From Clostridiales bacterium CCNA10 (GTDB lineage Bacteria > Bacillota > Clostridia > Oscillospirales > Oscillospiraceae), in NCBI GenBank assembly GCA_003573975.1, contig AP018533.1, positions 1 to 64,000 on the forward strand: DNA of 64,000 nucleotides, written 5' to 3'. Below, piece after piece: positions 35,497 to 44,112 of this stretch (its first letter is position 1; every line of letters starts with the position of its first letter). Made by a program: the position numbers and the translations under genes. The notes below the pieces were generated by a model. The model saw nothing but the letters and a program-made list of their open reading frames with translations, had not been told where the DNA came from and made no database searches.

Positions 35497-35520
35497 TCTG
35501 GAAGAAGGAGGTTTTGTCAG

Positions 35521-36123
35521 ATGGCTAGAAATATGCAGCCCATCGCCAAGCGTTGCAAGGCTCTGAACCTGTCCCCTGCCGCCATGGGCTATGCCAAGAA
35601 GAATACCAACCGCAACCCCAAGGGTCAGATGCGGAAGAAGCAGTCCGAGTATGCCCTTCAGCTGACCGAGAAGCAGAAGGTCAAGTTTGTCTACGGCATC
35701 ATGGAGAAGCAGTTCCATATGTACTATGAGAAGGCTTCCCGTATGCCCGGCAAGACCGGCGAGAACCTGCTGACCCTGATCGAGCGCCGCCTGGACAACG
35801 TGGTGTACCGCCTGGGCTTCGCCATGACCCGCCGCGAGGCCCGTCAGCTGGTGACCCACGGCCACTTCACCGTGAACGGCCAGCGGGTGGACATCCCCTC
35901 CTTCCTGGTGAAGGTGGGCGACGTCATCGAGGTCCGGGAGAAGAGCCGCTCCTCTGTGAAGTTCAAGCGCCTGCTGGGCGAGGACGCCGTGGTCGTCAAC
36001 GTGCCCAAGTGGCTGGATCATGCGAAGAACACCCTCCAGGGTAAGGTCGTGGCCCTCCCCGCCCGGGATGACATCGACTTCCCCGTGGAAGAGCACCTCA
36101 TCGTCGAGCTGTACTCTAAGTAA
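35521..36123 (+). CDS. rpsD: 30S ribosomal protein S4
   Basis: 200 aa after GAAGGAGG. The N-terminus lacks the Cys cluster of zinc-type S4 ([20 protein letters not shown]). The S4 domain is [54 protein letters not shown]. In Bacillus S4 represses its own transcript. Followed by a 191-nt leader before rpoA. Confidence 0.98.
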   Translation: MARNMQPIAKRCKALNLSPAAMGYAKKNTNRNPKGQMRKKQSEYALQLTEKQKVKFVYGIMEKQFHMYYEKASRMPGKTGENLLTLIERRLDNVVYRLGFAMTRREARQLVTHGHFTVNGQRVDIPSFLVKVGDVIEVREKSRSSVKFKRLLGEDAVVVNVPKWLDHAKNTLQGKVVALPARDDIDFPVEEHLIVELYSK

Positions 36124-36314
36124 GAAACGGGATCTGCGGGCCTCCGGCCTGGCCGGTTTTGGTCAGGCCGAAGGCCCCGGGGTGTCTTTAAAACCCGTGT
36201 TCTGCGGGCTCTGGAGCGACCCCGAGCAGTCAGACTTAGAACGACCCTCAGATATTGGTGAGCTGAATCAGACGGCCTAGCCCGCCGTCGAGAAAAGGAG
36301 GGTATCATAGCATT
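36124..36314 (+). other. rpsD-rpoA intergenic leader
   Basis: 191 nt with a strong hairpin GGCCTCCGGCCTG/CAGGCCGAAGGCC (about 36140-36177, loop GCCGGTTTTGGT) and further stems up to AAAAGGAGGG of rpoA. No T tract, so not an obvious terminator. Unusual length for this junction. Confidence 0.5.
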
Positions 36315-37265
36315 ATGGTAGAAATCGAGAAGCCCCGCATCGAATGTGAGGAAATTCCTGGCGACAGCTCCTACGGCAAGTATGTGGTGGAGCCCCTGGA
36401 GCGCGGCTACGGCACCACCCTGGGCAACTCCCTGCGCCGAATCCTGCTGTCCTCTTTGCCCGGCACCGCGGTGACCTCCATCAAGATCGCCGGTGTCCAG
36501 CATGAGTTTTCCACCATTCCTGGTGTGAAGGAGGACGTGACCGAGATCGTCCTCAATATCAAGAGCATCATTGCCAAGCTCCACTGCGAGGAGACCAAGA
36601 CCGTCCATATCGAGGCCTCCGGCGAGTGCGTTGTGACGGCCGGCGATATCAAGGCGGACGCCGATGTGGAGATCCTGAATCCGGATCTGCATATTGCCAC
36701 CCTGGGCGCCGACGCCACTCTGTCCATGGAGCTGACCTTGTCCCACGGCCGCGGCTATGTCCCCGCCGACCGGAACAAGCCCGCCCAGACCATCATTGGT
36801 CTGATCCCCGTGGACTCCATCTACACCCCCGTGCGCAAGGTCAACTATACGGTGGAAAACACCCGCGTGGGTGACGCCACCGACTATGACAAGCTGACGC
36901 TGGAGGTGTGGACTGACGGGACCATCGATGCCCGGGACGCTGTTTCCCTGGGCGCCCGCATCCTCTGCGACCACTTCGCCCTGTTCACCGACCTGTCCGA
37001 GACCATGGGCAGCCGGTCCACCGTGGTGGAGAAGGCCGAGACGCAGCGGGACAAGGTCATGGAGATGACCATTGATGACATGGATCTGTCCGTCCGCTCT
37101 TATAACTGCCTCAAGCGCGCCAACATCAACACGGTGGAGGATCTGATTTCCAAGACCGAGGAAGAGATGATGAAGGTGCGCAACCTGGGCCGCAAGTCCC
37201 TGGAAGAGGTCATCAACAAGCTGGCGATGATGGGCCTGTCCCTGTCCAGCGATGACAACAACTGA
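36315..37265 (+). CDS. rpoA: RNA polymerase alpha subunit
   Basis: 316 aa, ATG at 36315 after AAAGGAGGG. N-terminal dimerisation domain with [27 protein letters not shown]-terminal UP-element/activator-binding domain with [42 protein letters not shown]. Normal length. Last but one gene of the alpha operon. Confidence 0.99.
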   Translation: MVEIEKPRIECEEIPGDSSYGKYVVEPLERGYGTTLGNSLRRILLSSLPGTAVTSIKIAGVQHEFSTIPGVKEDVTEIVLNIKSIIAKLHCEETKTVHIEASGECVVTAGDIKADADVEILNPDLHIATLGADATLSMELTLSHGRGYVPADRNKPAQTIIGLIPVDSIYTPVRKVNYTVENTRVGDATDYDKLTLEVWTDGTIDARDAVSLGARILCDHFALFTDLSETMGSRSTVVEKAETQRDKVMEMTIDDMDLSVRSYNCLKRANINTVEDLISKTEEEMMKVRNLGRKSLEEVINKLAMMGLSLSSDDNN

Positions 37266-37452
37266 GCACACCACCCCCAGCCTGTCCCCCGGGACGGGCG
37301 GAGGCGTATGCGATTCGGGACCGTGGCGAAGGTATGTAACGTTCCGCTTCCCATGCTGCCCAGCTGGGCGGTCCTTGTGGGGTCCCGGGCCAATGGCCGA
37401 ATGAACGAATTTGAAATGGATCTCGCCACGCGAGGTCAGAGGAGTGTTTCTC
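37266..37452 (+). other. rpoA-rplQ intergenic leader
   Basis: 187 nt with several GC stems (for example CTGTCCCCCGGGACGGG, 37281-37297; GCCCAGCTGGGC, 37359-37370) before GAGGAG of rplQ. The same kind of long, hairpin-rich junction as before rplC, rpsH and rpoA. Confidence 0.5.
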
Positions 37453-37797
37453 ATGTCTCAGAAGAACCGTAAGCTGGGCCGCACCAGCGATCAGCGCCGG
37501 GCCATGCTCCGCGCCATGGTCACCTACCTGCTGGAGAATGGTCAGATCAAGACCACCATCACCCGGGCTAAGGAAGTGGCTCCCGTGGCCGAGAAGATGA
37601 TCACCCTGGCCAAGAAGAACGACCTGGCCTCCTACCGTCAGGCTCTGGGCTTCATCACTAAGGAGGATGTGGCCAAGAAGCTGTTTCAGGAGCTGGGCCC
37701 CAAGTATGCTGAGCGCAACGGCGGCTATACCCGCGTTGTCCGCATCGGCCCCCGCCGCGGCGATGCCGCCGAGATGGCGATCATCCAGCTGGTGTAA
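37453..37797 (+). CDS. rplQ: 50S ribosomal protein L17
   Basis: 114 aa from the ATG at 37453 (the frame is open from 37411, but only this start has a ribosome site). [22 protein letters not shown] and [25 protein letters not shown] are diagnostic. End of the ribosomal cluster. Confidence 0.98.
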   Translation: MSQKNRKLGRTSDQRRAMLRAMVTYLLENGQIKTTITRAKEVAPVAEKMITLAKKNDLASYRQALGFITKEDVAKKLFQELGPKYAERNGGYTRVVRIGPRRGDAAEMAIIQLV

Positions 37798-37817
37798 TTC
37801 CGCACCGGAGTAACGAG

Positions 37818-37846
37818 ATCCCGGCCCATCAGGGCCGGGATTTTTT
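37818..37846 (+). terminator. Terminator of the ribosomal superoperon
   Basis: ATCCCGGCCC (37818-37827) pairs with GGGCCGGGAT (37832-37841), followed by a T run. Confidence 0.95.
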
Positions 37847-37900
37847 CGCCGCGGCGGGGAAACCGGTCCACGGACAGTCCCCATTCTCAGAAAAAAGGGG

Positions 37901-38071
37901 CCCCCGGGCGAGCCCAGCGGCCGCGCAGCCGTTAGCGGCCTTGCCGCCTTACGGATGCGGCGTGCCCCTTGCGGGCAAGTGGGTCGCCTGGGGAGAGGAG
38001 GAGAAGCGGAATGAGTGAGCCCAGTCGGGAACGAGTGGGCGAAGGATATGGAGCCAGCGACGACGAGGCGG
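37901..38071 (+). ncRNA. Candidate structured RNA element, copy B (downstream of rplQ)
   Basis: CCCCGGGCGA-g-CCC (37902-37915) pairs with GGGTCGCCTGGGG (37981-37993); the apical part is long and itself folded. Then AGAGGAGGAGAAGCGGAATG AGTGAGC, a hairpin CCCA-TCG/CGA-TGGG (about 38020-38039), and GCGAAGGATATGGAGC with CGACGAGGCGG. Order and conserved strands match copy A at 34434-34548. The element ends about 100 nt before a strong hairpin at 38169. Confidence 0.6.
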
Positions 38072-38103
38072 TCATCCCGCTGACCCCGCCCCATCCCCCG
38101 TGA
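38011..38103 (+). CDS. Possible 30-aa peptide within element B
   Basis: ATG at 38011 is 7 nt after AGGAGGAG and opens 30 codons (MSEPSRERVGEGYGASDDEA, ending PLTPPHPP). The in-frame peptide of copy A (GTG 34488) shares GEGYGA and a following DE, with a synonymous TAC/TAT change. It could be a real micro-protein, but the conserved pairing suggests an RNA role for the same sequence. Left at low confidence. Confidence 0.25.
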   Translation: MSEPSRERVGEGYGASDDEAVIPLTPPHPP

Positions 38104-38168
38104 AGCGCACAGAGACAGGTGCGGATCAACATTGAGGTGCAGAGCCGCCCCATGGAAATCGGAATCAA

Positions 38169-38213
38169 GGATCCCGGAGGAGCATCAGAGATACGGCTCC
38201 TCCGGGATCCTTT
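38169..38213 (+). terminator. Strong hairpin/terminator
   Basis: GGATCCCGGAGGAGC (38169-38183) pairs perfectly with GCTCCTCCGGGATCC (38196-38210), then TTT. Could end a transcript carrying element B. Confidence 0.75.
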
Positions 38214-38299
38214 CGCCGTGATACAAAAAGGCGCAGGAACACCATGAGGATGTTCCTGCGCCGCAGGAGCGCCGGGGTCCTATGGATAACGCCGCCGGC

Positions 38300-38494
38300 T
38301 CAGCGGATCAGCCTGGAGGGGCTGAGAGACCGGAACTGCCGGGTCATGGTGAGGCAAAGGTCGTTGTAGTAGTCCAGATAGGCCTTTTTCTGCTGCCGCT
38401 GGACACGCTGGCGGTCCTGGAGCAGCTTCCACTCCGCGCAGCATTTGTGACAGCCGGGCTGATAGTTGGGACAGGTACCCTGACAGGGAAGCAT
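38300..38494 (-). CDS. Cys-rich 64-aa protein
   Basis: ATG at 38494 after GAGAGAGGTG on the minus strand; the frame is open further up, but this start fits best. MLPCQGTCPNYQPGCHKCCAEWKLLQDRQRVQRQQKKAY: four to five Cys and a His in a C-x3-C-x6-C-H-x2-CC pattern, then a basic helix. It recalls small clostridial proteins with a CxxCPxxxxGCHxxC head, some found in prophages. Probably a zinc-binding micro-protein; function unknown. Confidence 0.7.
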   Translation of the reverse strand: MLPCQGTCPNYQPGCHKCCAEWKLLQDRQRVQRQQKKAYLDYYNDLCLTMTRQFRSLSPSRLIR

Positions 38495-38803
38495 GATCGA
38501 CACCTCTCTCACAAAACATAGACGTTTGGGCTGAAAGGAAAAACAGCAGGCTCCAGAGGGCAAAACGCGCGTAGACGCGCAGCCGCTATGGACCTGCTGT
38601 TCGCTGGAGTGCGGAGAAAAAAGAGGGCCTCAGAGTCCCGCCTGGGGCCCGGATGATGCTGTCCCGGCGCTGATCCAACATGGAAACTCCTCCTTCCGCA
38701 CTTCAGAAGCTGATTCCATTGTAGCAGACTTCCGGCGGCTTTTCCAGACGATTTCTGTAAAAAGCGTATGAAAAGTTTTCCAGGGGAAAGACCTGCGGGA
38801 AAA
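38495..38803 (-). other. Region with minus-strand leader ORF and terminator-like hairpin
   Basis: On the minus strand GGAAGGAGGAG is followed by an ATG at 38680 that opens 32 codons (MLDQRRDSIIRAPGGTLRPS, continuing to a TAG at 38585). Inside that frame lies GGGCCCCAG/CTGAGGCCC with one mismatch followed by TCTTTTTTCT (about 38655-38620). A short ORF overlapping a terminator resembles an attenuator ahead of the Cys-rich gene. No promoter identified. Confidence 0.4.
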
Positions 38804-38834
38804 CGGGCCGGTGTACACAAGGTACACCGGCCCG
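38804..38834 (-). terminator. Terminator of the ABC transporter operon
   Basis: CGGGCCGGTGTAC and GTACACCGGCCCG (38804-38816, 38822-38834) form a perfect 13-bp stem; on the minus strand it is followed by TTTTCCCG. Confidence 0.88.
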
Positions 38835-38846
38835 CTTGCTTACGGC

Positions 38847-40826
38847 TCAGAAGTCATAGCCCTCAATCACGGCCTCGGCCTGAGTGGAGGGTGCGTAGGC
38901 GCCGCCCTCCCCGAGTTCCAGAGCTTCGGCCTCCCGGTTGGTGAGCGCCAGATGGGTCTCGTCCAGAACCTTCAGCTCGTGGAGGAGCGCCAGCGTGTGG
39001 CTGGCCTGGGGGGTGAGGGTGATGGAGAAGGAGGAGCCATAAGAGGAAATACCTACATCCCCAGGCTTCGGAGGAGCCTCATAGTCAAAGTACAGGTCGG
39101 TGGCGCAGGTATTTTCCATCCGTTCGACACTGTTGTCAAAGAGATAGCGCACACCGATGGTGCCCTCAGCGAAGTCCTGCTTCATGGCCTGCCACAGCTT
39201 CTCAGTGGAGCCGTCGATATAGACGGTTTCATACTGCCGTGTCTGGGTGTTCCACACATCCTCCAGATAGGCGGCCACCAAACGGCAGTTGGCCTCAATG
39301 TCGTGGAAGCCGTAAAGCTGCTCCATATTTTCCCGGTCAGAGAGGAGCTGCCCCGCCGCCCAGGTGAGAGTTCCTTCCACGCCGCGGTCGGACTCCACGA
39401 TGGGAAGGGCAGAATAGCCCCGCTCCAGAGCCGTGCCGTCGGCCAGCTCGTAGTGCAGATCCAGATAGAGGTATTCCGTATACCCCTGAGGATCAGACTC
39501 CTCATAGAGGTACTCCGTATACCCCTGAGGATCAGACTCCTCTTCCCTGTTCTCCTCCTCCAGTGCTAGGGCGGCGCGGTGGAGCTGGAGCACCAGAGCG
39601 ATCTGCTCCGGGTCCTCCAGGGTCAGCCCACGCCCCTGCCCGTCGTCATAGGGGGCGCTGTGCAGGCCATTGAGGGTGACCGCAGTGACCTGATCGGCCT
39701 GGGGCACCCGGTCCTCAAAGCCGTACCAGTCGTAGTGGACGCTGAGGGAGAGGAGCACAATGACGGCAGCCAGAGGGACCGCGCCCTTCCAGGCCGCCAG
39801 CACCCGGAAGGACTTCCGCAGGAGCATCTCCGCGGCGAAGTAGCCTGCCAGCCCCCAGAACAGGATCCAGCCCATCAGGGTCAGGTCAGAGAGGCCGGAC
39901 AGCAGCTCATAGGTGAACATTCCGCCAGTGAGTCCGGCGCACAGGGCCACTCCATATTTGAACAGGGGACGGACCAGCTTGACCGCCACCACGTCCCCGG
40001 CGGATTCGATGTGCCGGGACCGGTAGATTAGCAGGGCGGCGATGGACAGAGCCACGCCTGCGGCGGCGTAGACCGCCACCAGGCCGGGCTGGTAAAGCAC
40101 AAAGGCGTCATCACGGGACACGATGGAAACTGCATTGGACAGGATGACGGGCGGGGACAGGTGATCCACAAGCTCCCATACAGGGGATGGGAAGGAGCGG
40201 AAGCCGTAGAGGAACAGATCGCATACCGCCTCCACTAGAGAGGTCATCAGAAAGGCCAGCAGGTTCAACACCCCATAGAACACCGGCAGGGCGGCCAGAT
40301 GGCCGGTAAACATGGCGCAGAACACGGCGAAGGAGTAGAAAAAGAGGCACAGCCCGCCCTGGGCCAGCAGCCACTGGACCAGGGGCCAGAGGGCCAGACA
40401 CCCCAGGGCCGCCTCCGTGGCGGCGGTGAGGGCGAAAACGGCCAGCTGGGGCAGCAGCAGGAAGGACAGCCCCGCCAGGTACTGGGTGAGAAACAGGGCC
40501 TCCCGCCGGAGGGGCAGGGCGTGCATCATGCACGCTGAGCGGCTGGAGTATAGATAGGAGAACACCGCCATGGCACACACCAGTCCCATCACCGCCGCCA
40601 GGGCTACACCCACCTCAAGCAGATAGGGGATCTGGCTGACCGCGTTTTGCAGGCGCTCCGCCAGCTCCTTCGGGGTGGACGAGCCCTTCCAGCGCATGGC
40701 GTCCGCCCACAGGCGCAGGGGCAGGACCAGCGTCCACCCCGCTGTGTACAGGGCCCAGATCGGCCAGAAGCGAAGGAATGTCTTGCGGAAGAGCGCTGTG
40801 TTAAAGAACGATGTCCCGGACCGCAT
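38847..40826 (-). CDS. ABC transporter permease, large type
   Basis: 659 aa from the ATG at 40826 (after GGGAGGTGAGG), overlapping the ATPase gene by 26 nt. The first 350 residues contain about ten hydrophobic segments (LLEVGVALAAVMGLVCAMAVFSYLYSS, QYLAGLSFLLLPQLAVFALTAA and others), as in ABC-2 exporters; RSACMMHALPLRREALFLTQYL is a typical coupling region. The C-terminal 280 residues form an extracytoplasmic domain. Inside it EESDPQGYTEYLY occurs twice in tandem through a 39-bp duplication (39465-39542). Substrate unknown; the YtrA-type operon suggests envelope stress or export. Confidence 0.85.
   Translation of the reverse strand: MRSGTSFFNTALFRKTFLRFWPIWALYTAGWTLVLPLRLWADAMRWKGSSTPKELAERLQNAVSQIPYLLEVGVALAAVMGLVCAMAVFSYLYSSRSACMMHALPLRREALFLTQYLAGLSFLLLPQLAVFALTAATEAALGCLALWPLVQWLLAQGGLCLFFYSFAVFCAMFTGHLAALPVFYGVLNLLAFLMTSLVEAVCDLFLYGFRSFPSPVWELVDHLSPPVILSNAVSIVSRDDAFVLYQPGLVAVYAAAGVALSIAALLIYRSRHIESAGDVVAVKLVRPLFKYGVALCAGLTGGMFTYELLSGLSDLTLMGWILFWGLAGYFAAEMLLRKSFRVLAAWKGAVPLAAVIVLLSLSVHYDWYGFEDRVPQADQVTAVTLNGLHSAPYDDGQGRGLTLEDPEQIALVLQLHRAALALEEENREEESDPQGYTEYLYEESDPQGYTEYLYLDLHYELADGTALERGYSALPIVESDRGVEGTLTWAAGQLLSDRENMEQLYGFHDIEANCRLVAAYLEDVWNTQTRQYETVYIDGSTEKLWQAMKQDFAEGTIGVRYLFDNSVERMENTCATDLYFDYEAPPKPGDVGISSYGSSFSITLTPQASHTLALLHELKVLDETHLALTNREAEALELGEGGAYAPSTQAEAVIEGYDF
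39465..39542 (-). repeat. 39-bp tandem duplication inside the permease gene
   Basis: Two adjacent 39-bp units differing at one position (GTATTCCG versus GTACTCCG) encode the doubled EESDPQGYTEYLY. In-frame, so the protein stays intact; a recent slippage event and a candidate length polymorphism. Confidence 0.9.
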
Positions 40827-41703
40827 AGTCCTCACCTCCCAACTCATAGATAAAGATCTCCTCCAGAGACAGGGGCAGGGCCTCCATCAGCATGGGGGAA
40901 AAGACTGCCACCCGGCTTTTGATGACCGCCGGTTCCCCCCGGACGATCAGGGTGTGGACCCGCCCCAGCTGGGTGACATGGAGCACATTCAGATCCGGAG
41001 GCAGCTGGGGCAGCTGCCCGTCAGGAAAGACCACCTGGAGCTTCAGGATGTTGTCCTGAAGGTCGGTGAGGGAGCGCTCCAGCAGCACCTTTCCGTGGGA
41101 GAGGATGCCCACATGGTCGCACACATCCTCCAGCTCCCGCAGGTTGTGGGAGGAGACCAGCACGGTGGTCCCCCGCTGGGCCACATCTCCCATGAGGAGG
41201 GACCACACCTGCCGCCGCATCACCGGATCCAGGCCGTCCACCGGCTCATCCAGCACCAGGATGTCCGGCATACAGCACAGGGCCAGCCAGAAGGCGGACT
41301 GCTTCTGCATCCCCTTGGACAGGCGGCGGATGGGCTGCTTCTCATCCACGGCGGGGAAGGCGTCCTTCAGGGTTTGGTACCGCTTGTCGTCGAACTGAGG
41401 GTACAGTCCCCGGTAGAACTTCATCATGTCCCGGGTGGAGGCCGACAGGAAGTAGTACAGCTCGTCTGGGATCCAGGCCATCCGGCTCTTCACCGCGGGG
41501 TTTTCATACACTGGCTGACCGTCCACCCGCACGGAGCCGGAGTCCGGCCGGTAGATTCCGGTGATATGCCGCAGGATGGTGGACTTGCCTGCGCCGTTGG
41601 GCCCCACCAGGCCGTAGATGGAGCCGCCCTCCACCGACATGGTCAGACCGTCCAAAGCCCGGAAGCCGTCAAAGCTTTTGACCACGTTGTTCACTTGGAT
41701 CAT
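40801..41703 (-). CDS. ABC transporter ATP-binding protein
   Basis: 300 aa. Walker A GPNGAGKST near residue 35, the signature RRLSKGMQKQSAF (LSKGM instead of LSGGQ, usual in the YtrB/EcsA-like branch), Walker B ILVLDEPVDGLDP, and the switch His in VSSHN. The C-terminal 80 residues are an accessory domain. Starts 4 nt inside the end of the regulator gene and is coupled to the permease downstream. Confidence 0.95.
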   Translation of the reverse strand: MIQVNNVVKSFDGFRALDGLTMSVEGGSIYGLVGPNGAGKSTILRHITGIYRPDSGSVRVDGQPVYENPAVKSRMAWIPDELYYFLSASTRDMMKFYRGLYPQFDDKRYQTLKDAFPAVDEKQPIRRLSKGMQKQSAFWLALCCMPDILVLDEPVDGLDPVMRRQVWSLLMGDVAQRGTTVLVSSHNLRELEDVCDHVGILSHGKVLLERSLTDLQDNILKLQVVFPDGQLPQLPPDLNVLHVTQLGRVHTLIVRGEPAVIKSRVAVFSPMLMEALPLSLEEIFIYELGGEDYAVRDIVL

Positions 41704-42071
41704 TGTGCTTCCCCTCCTTCCATAGCCCGCACCCGGGAAGTGAGCTGCTCTCCGGTGACCCCGAGATAGAGCAGCTCGGCGGTCACGGTGTCAAAGCGTC
41801 CCAGCAGACTGTCCCGCCGGCCCTGGTCCACCCCGGTGTGGGGCGCGGCGAAGGAGCCTTTCCCCGGGACGGAGCAGACATAGCCCTCCGCCTCCAGGGA
41901 CTCGTACGCCCGCTGGATGGTGTTGGGGTTGATAGCCAGGCTGCTGGCCAGGGCACGCACCGAGGGGAGCTTCTCCCCCTCCCGGATCACGCCGGTGACC
42001 ATCAGGCGGCGCAGGCCGTCCCGCACCTGCTCATAGATGGGCCGGGCGTCCCGATAGTCCAGATTCAGCAT
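41700..42071 (-). CDS. GntR-family (YtrA subfamily) regulator
   Basis: 123 aa from the ATG at 42071 after GGGAGG. GntR winged helix: RPIYEQVRDGLRRLMVTGVIREGEKLPSVRALASSLAINPNTIQRAYESLEAEGYVCSVPGKGSFA. The short C-terminus (about 45 residues) is that of the YtrA subfamily, which represses its own ABC-transporter operon until cell-wall antibiotics or similar signals appear. The palindrome in its promoter fits. Confidence 0.93.
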   Translation of the reverse strand: MLNLDYRDARPIYEQVRDGLRRLMVTGVIREGEKLPSVRALASSLAINPNTIQRAYESLEAEGYVCSVPGKGSFAAPHTGVDQGRRDSLLGRFDTVTAELLYLGVTGEQLTSRVRAMEGGEAQ

Positions 42072-42139
42072 ACCACGTCCTCCCTTCTGCCGCAGGTCCC
42101 GCAGAGGGGCGGAACTGTGCGGCTGTATGAACTGTATTA

Positions 42140-42176
42140 GTACACTAAGTGTACCCAGGAGGTGGAGGAAAGTCAA
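42140..42176 (-). promoter_or_regulatory. Promoter and palindromic operator of the YtrA-type operon
   Basis: On the minus strand TTGACT (42176-42171), 17-bp spacer, TACACT (42153-42148). GTACAC-TAA-GTGTAC (42140-42154) is a palindrome lying over the -10, a typical YtrA/GntR site. Confidence 0.8.
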
Positions 42177-42273
42177 TTAAGAACTGTTTAAGATTTTCTT
42201 AGGATGGGGAGGCCGCCGCAGTTGCAGCAGGGATCCATTCCGGTCACCAAATGTTTTTTGGAAGAAATATAAA

Positions 42274-42302
42274 TTGCAAAATAGACTGGGGATGTGTATG
42301 AT
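42274..42302 (+). promoter_or_regulatory. proCBA promoter
   Basis: TTGCAA (42274-42279), 17-bp spacer, TATGAT (42297-42302), 50 bp before proC. Confidence 0.7.
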
Positions 42303-42351
42303 TAAGGTGAACAAATATTCCCATGTTAAGACTTGAAGGAGGACCAGCAAT

Positions 42352-43155
42352 ATGTTTTCATCCATTGGCTTTATCGGCACAGGCACCATGGGTGCGGCGG
42401 TGGCCCGGGCGGCGGTCAAGGGGGCCCAGGGCGCGCCTGTCCTTCTGGCCAACCGGACCCGGTCCAAAGCGGAGGCAGTGGCCCGTGAGCTGGGCGCGCA
42501 GACGGCGGACAACGAGACGGTGGCCCGGGAGTGCAGCCTGATCTTTCTGGGGGTGAAGCCCCAGATGATGGAACAGATGCTCTCCGGGCTGGTCCCCATT
42601 CTGAAGGCGCGGAAGGACCGGTTCGTGCTGGCCTCCATGGCCGCGGGGCTGGACGCCCGGCGCATCCAGGAGATGGCGGGCGGTGCATATCCGGTGATCT
42701 GCCTGATGCCCAACACCCCGGTGGCGGTGGGTGCAGGCGTAGTGCAGTACTATGGGGTGGACACCACCGAGGAGGAGCTGTCCGATTTCCAGACCCTGTT
42801 GTCCGCCGCCGGCATGATCGACCGGATCGACCCAGAGCGGCTCAACGCGGCCAGTGCGGTCTCCGGCTGCGGCCCGGCATTCTGTGCCGTGTTCATCGAG
42901 GCCCTGGCGGACGGCGGCGTGGCCTGCGGCCTGCCCCGGGACAAGGCCCTGGCCTATGCGGCTAAGATGGTGGAGGGCACGGCACAGCTGATGCTGGAGA
43001 ACCACGCCCACCCCGGCCAGCTGAAGGACGGAGTGTGCTCCCCCGGCGGAACCACCATCCAGGGCGTACGCACCCTGGAGGACCGGGGCTTCCGCTCCGC
43101 GGTGATAGAAGCGGTCATCGCCGCCTATGAAAAGACCATCGCCCTGGGCAAGTGA
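42352..43155 (+). CDS. proC: Pyrroline-5-carboxylate reductase
   Basis: 267 aa after GAAGGAGG. Last step of proline synthesis, NAD(P)H-dependent. Rossmann motif IGFIGTGTMGAAVARA; the substrate-site signature is in the C-terminal domain as VSGCGPAFCAVFIEALADGGVACGLPRDKAL and SPGGTTIQGVRTLEDRGFRSAVIEAV. Placed first in a proC-proB-proA operon, so the whole glutamate-to-proline pathway is in one unit. Confidence 0.98.
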   Translation: MFSSIGFIGTGTMGAAVARAAVKGAQGAPVLLANRTRSKAEAVARELGAQTADNETVARECSLIFLGVKPQMMEQMLSGLVPILKARKDRFVLASMAAGLDARRIQEMAGGAYPVICLMPNTPVAVGAGVVQYYGVDTTEEELSDFQTLLSAAGMIDRIDPERLNAASAVSGCGPAFCAVFIEALADGGVACGLPRDKALAYAAKMVEGTAQLMLENHAHPGQLKDGVCSPGGTTIQGVRTLEDRGFRSAVIEAVIAAYEKTIALGK

Positions 43156-43216
43156 CCGGGCGTGACCGGACGGCCGCCCCCGGCGGACCGCTCCACAGGA
43201 AAGGGGCTGTTTGTAC

Positions 43217-43996
43217 ATGAGAATCGTAGTCAAAGTGGGGACCTCCACCCTGGCCCACGCCACGGGCCGGATGAACATCCGCCATGTGGAGGACCTGGTC
43301 AAGGTCCTCAGCGACCTGAAAAATGCGGGCCATGAGGTAATCCTAGTCTCATCCGGCGCCATCGGTATGGGCGTGGGCAAGCTGAATCTGCCCGGAAAGC
43401 CCAGTGATATGCCATCCAAGCAGGCCGCCGCCGCGGTGGGCCAGTGTGAGCTGATGTACACCTATGACCGGCTGTTCCTCCAGTATAACCATACGGTGGC
43501 TCAGATCCTCCTCACCGGCGAGGATGTGGACCACGCCGAGCGGCGGCAGAACTTTGAAAACACCCTGGAGCGCCTGCTGGAGCTGGGCGCTCTGCCCATC
43601 ATCAACGAGAACGACACCATCGCCACCGCCGAGATCAAGGTGGGGGACAACGACACGCTGGGGGCCATCGTGGCCTGCTCGATCCATGCGGACCTGCTGG
43701 TCCTGCTCAGCGACATCGAGGGCCTGTATACCGCCGATCCCCGGAAGGATCCGGAGGCCCGGCTCATCCCCGTGGTGGAGAAGGTCACCCCGGAGATCGA
43801 GGGGCTGGCTGGCGGCGCGGGCTCCGGCCTGGGCACCGGCGGCATGGCCACCAAGCTGCGGGCGGCCAAAATGGTCACCGCCGCGGGCTGCGATATGATC
43901 ATCACCAACGGGGAGCGGCCCCAAGTGCTGTATGATGTGGCGGATGGAAAAGCGGTGGGCACCCGCTTTTTGGGGAAGAAATCAGGAATAGATTGA
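43217..43996 (+). CDS. proB: Glutamate 5-kinase (no PUA domain)
   Basis: 259 aa from the ATG at 43217 (TTG at 43211 is upstream in frame). Amino acid kinase fold: [47 protein letters not shown] and [21 protein letters not shown]. It ends at the kinase domain; the C-terminal PUA domain of the E. coli and Bacillus ProB enzymes (about 365 aa) is absent, and no remnant follows. Confidence 0.97.
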   Translation: MRIVVKVGTSTLAHATGRMNIRHVEDLVKVLSDLKNAGHEVILVSSGAIGMGVGKLNLPGKPSDMPSKQAAAAVGQCELMYTYDRLFLQYNHTVAQILLTGEDVDHAERRQNFENTLERLLELGALPIINENDTIATAEIKVGDNDTLGAIVACSIHADLLVLLSDIEGLYTADPRKDPEARLIPVVEKVTPEIEGLAGGAGSGLGTGGMATKLRAAKMVTAAGCDMIITNGERPQVLYDVADGKAVGTRFLGKKSGID

Positions 43997-44112
43997 CTCC
44001 AAATCGGAAAAATAACACGATAAATTACAAAAAGGAATCGAAATTCGGCCCGTGGACGCAAGAGGAGCGGGAGGCAGGCCGGAGACGGAAAGATTTGAAG
44101 AGGGTGACGTCA

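Noticed and set aside
37932..38168. 78-codon minus-strand frame after rplQ
   Set aside because: No ribosome site, low-complexity Ser/Leu content, and it lies over the structured element B.
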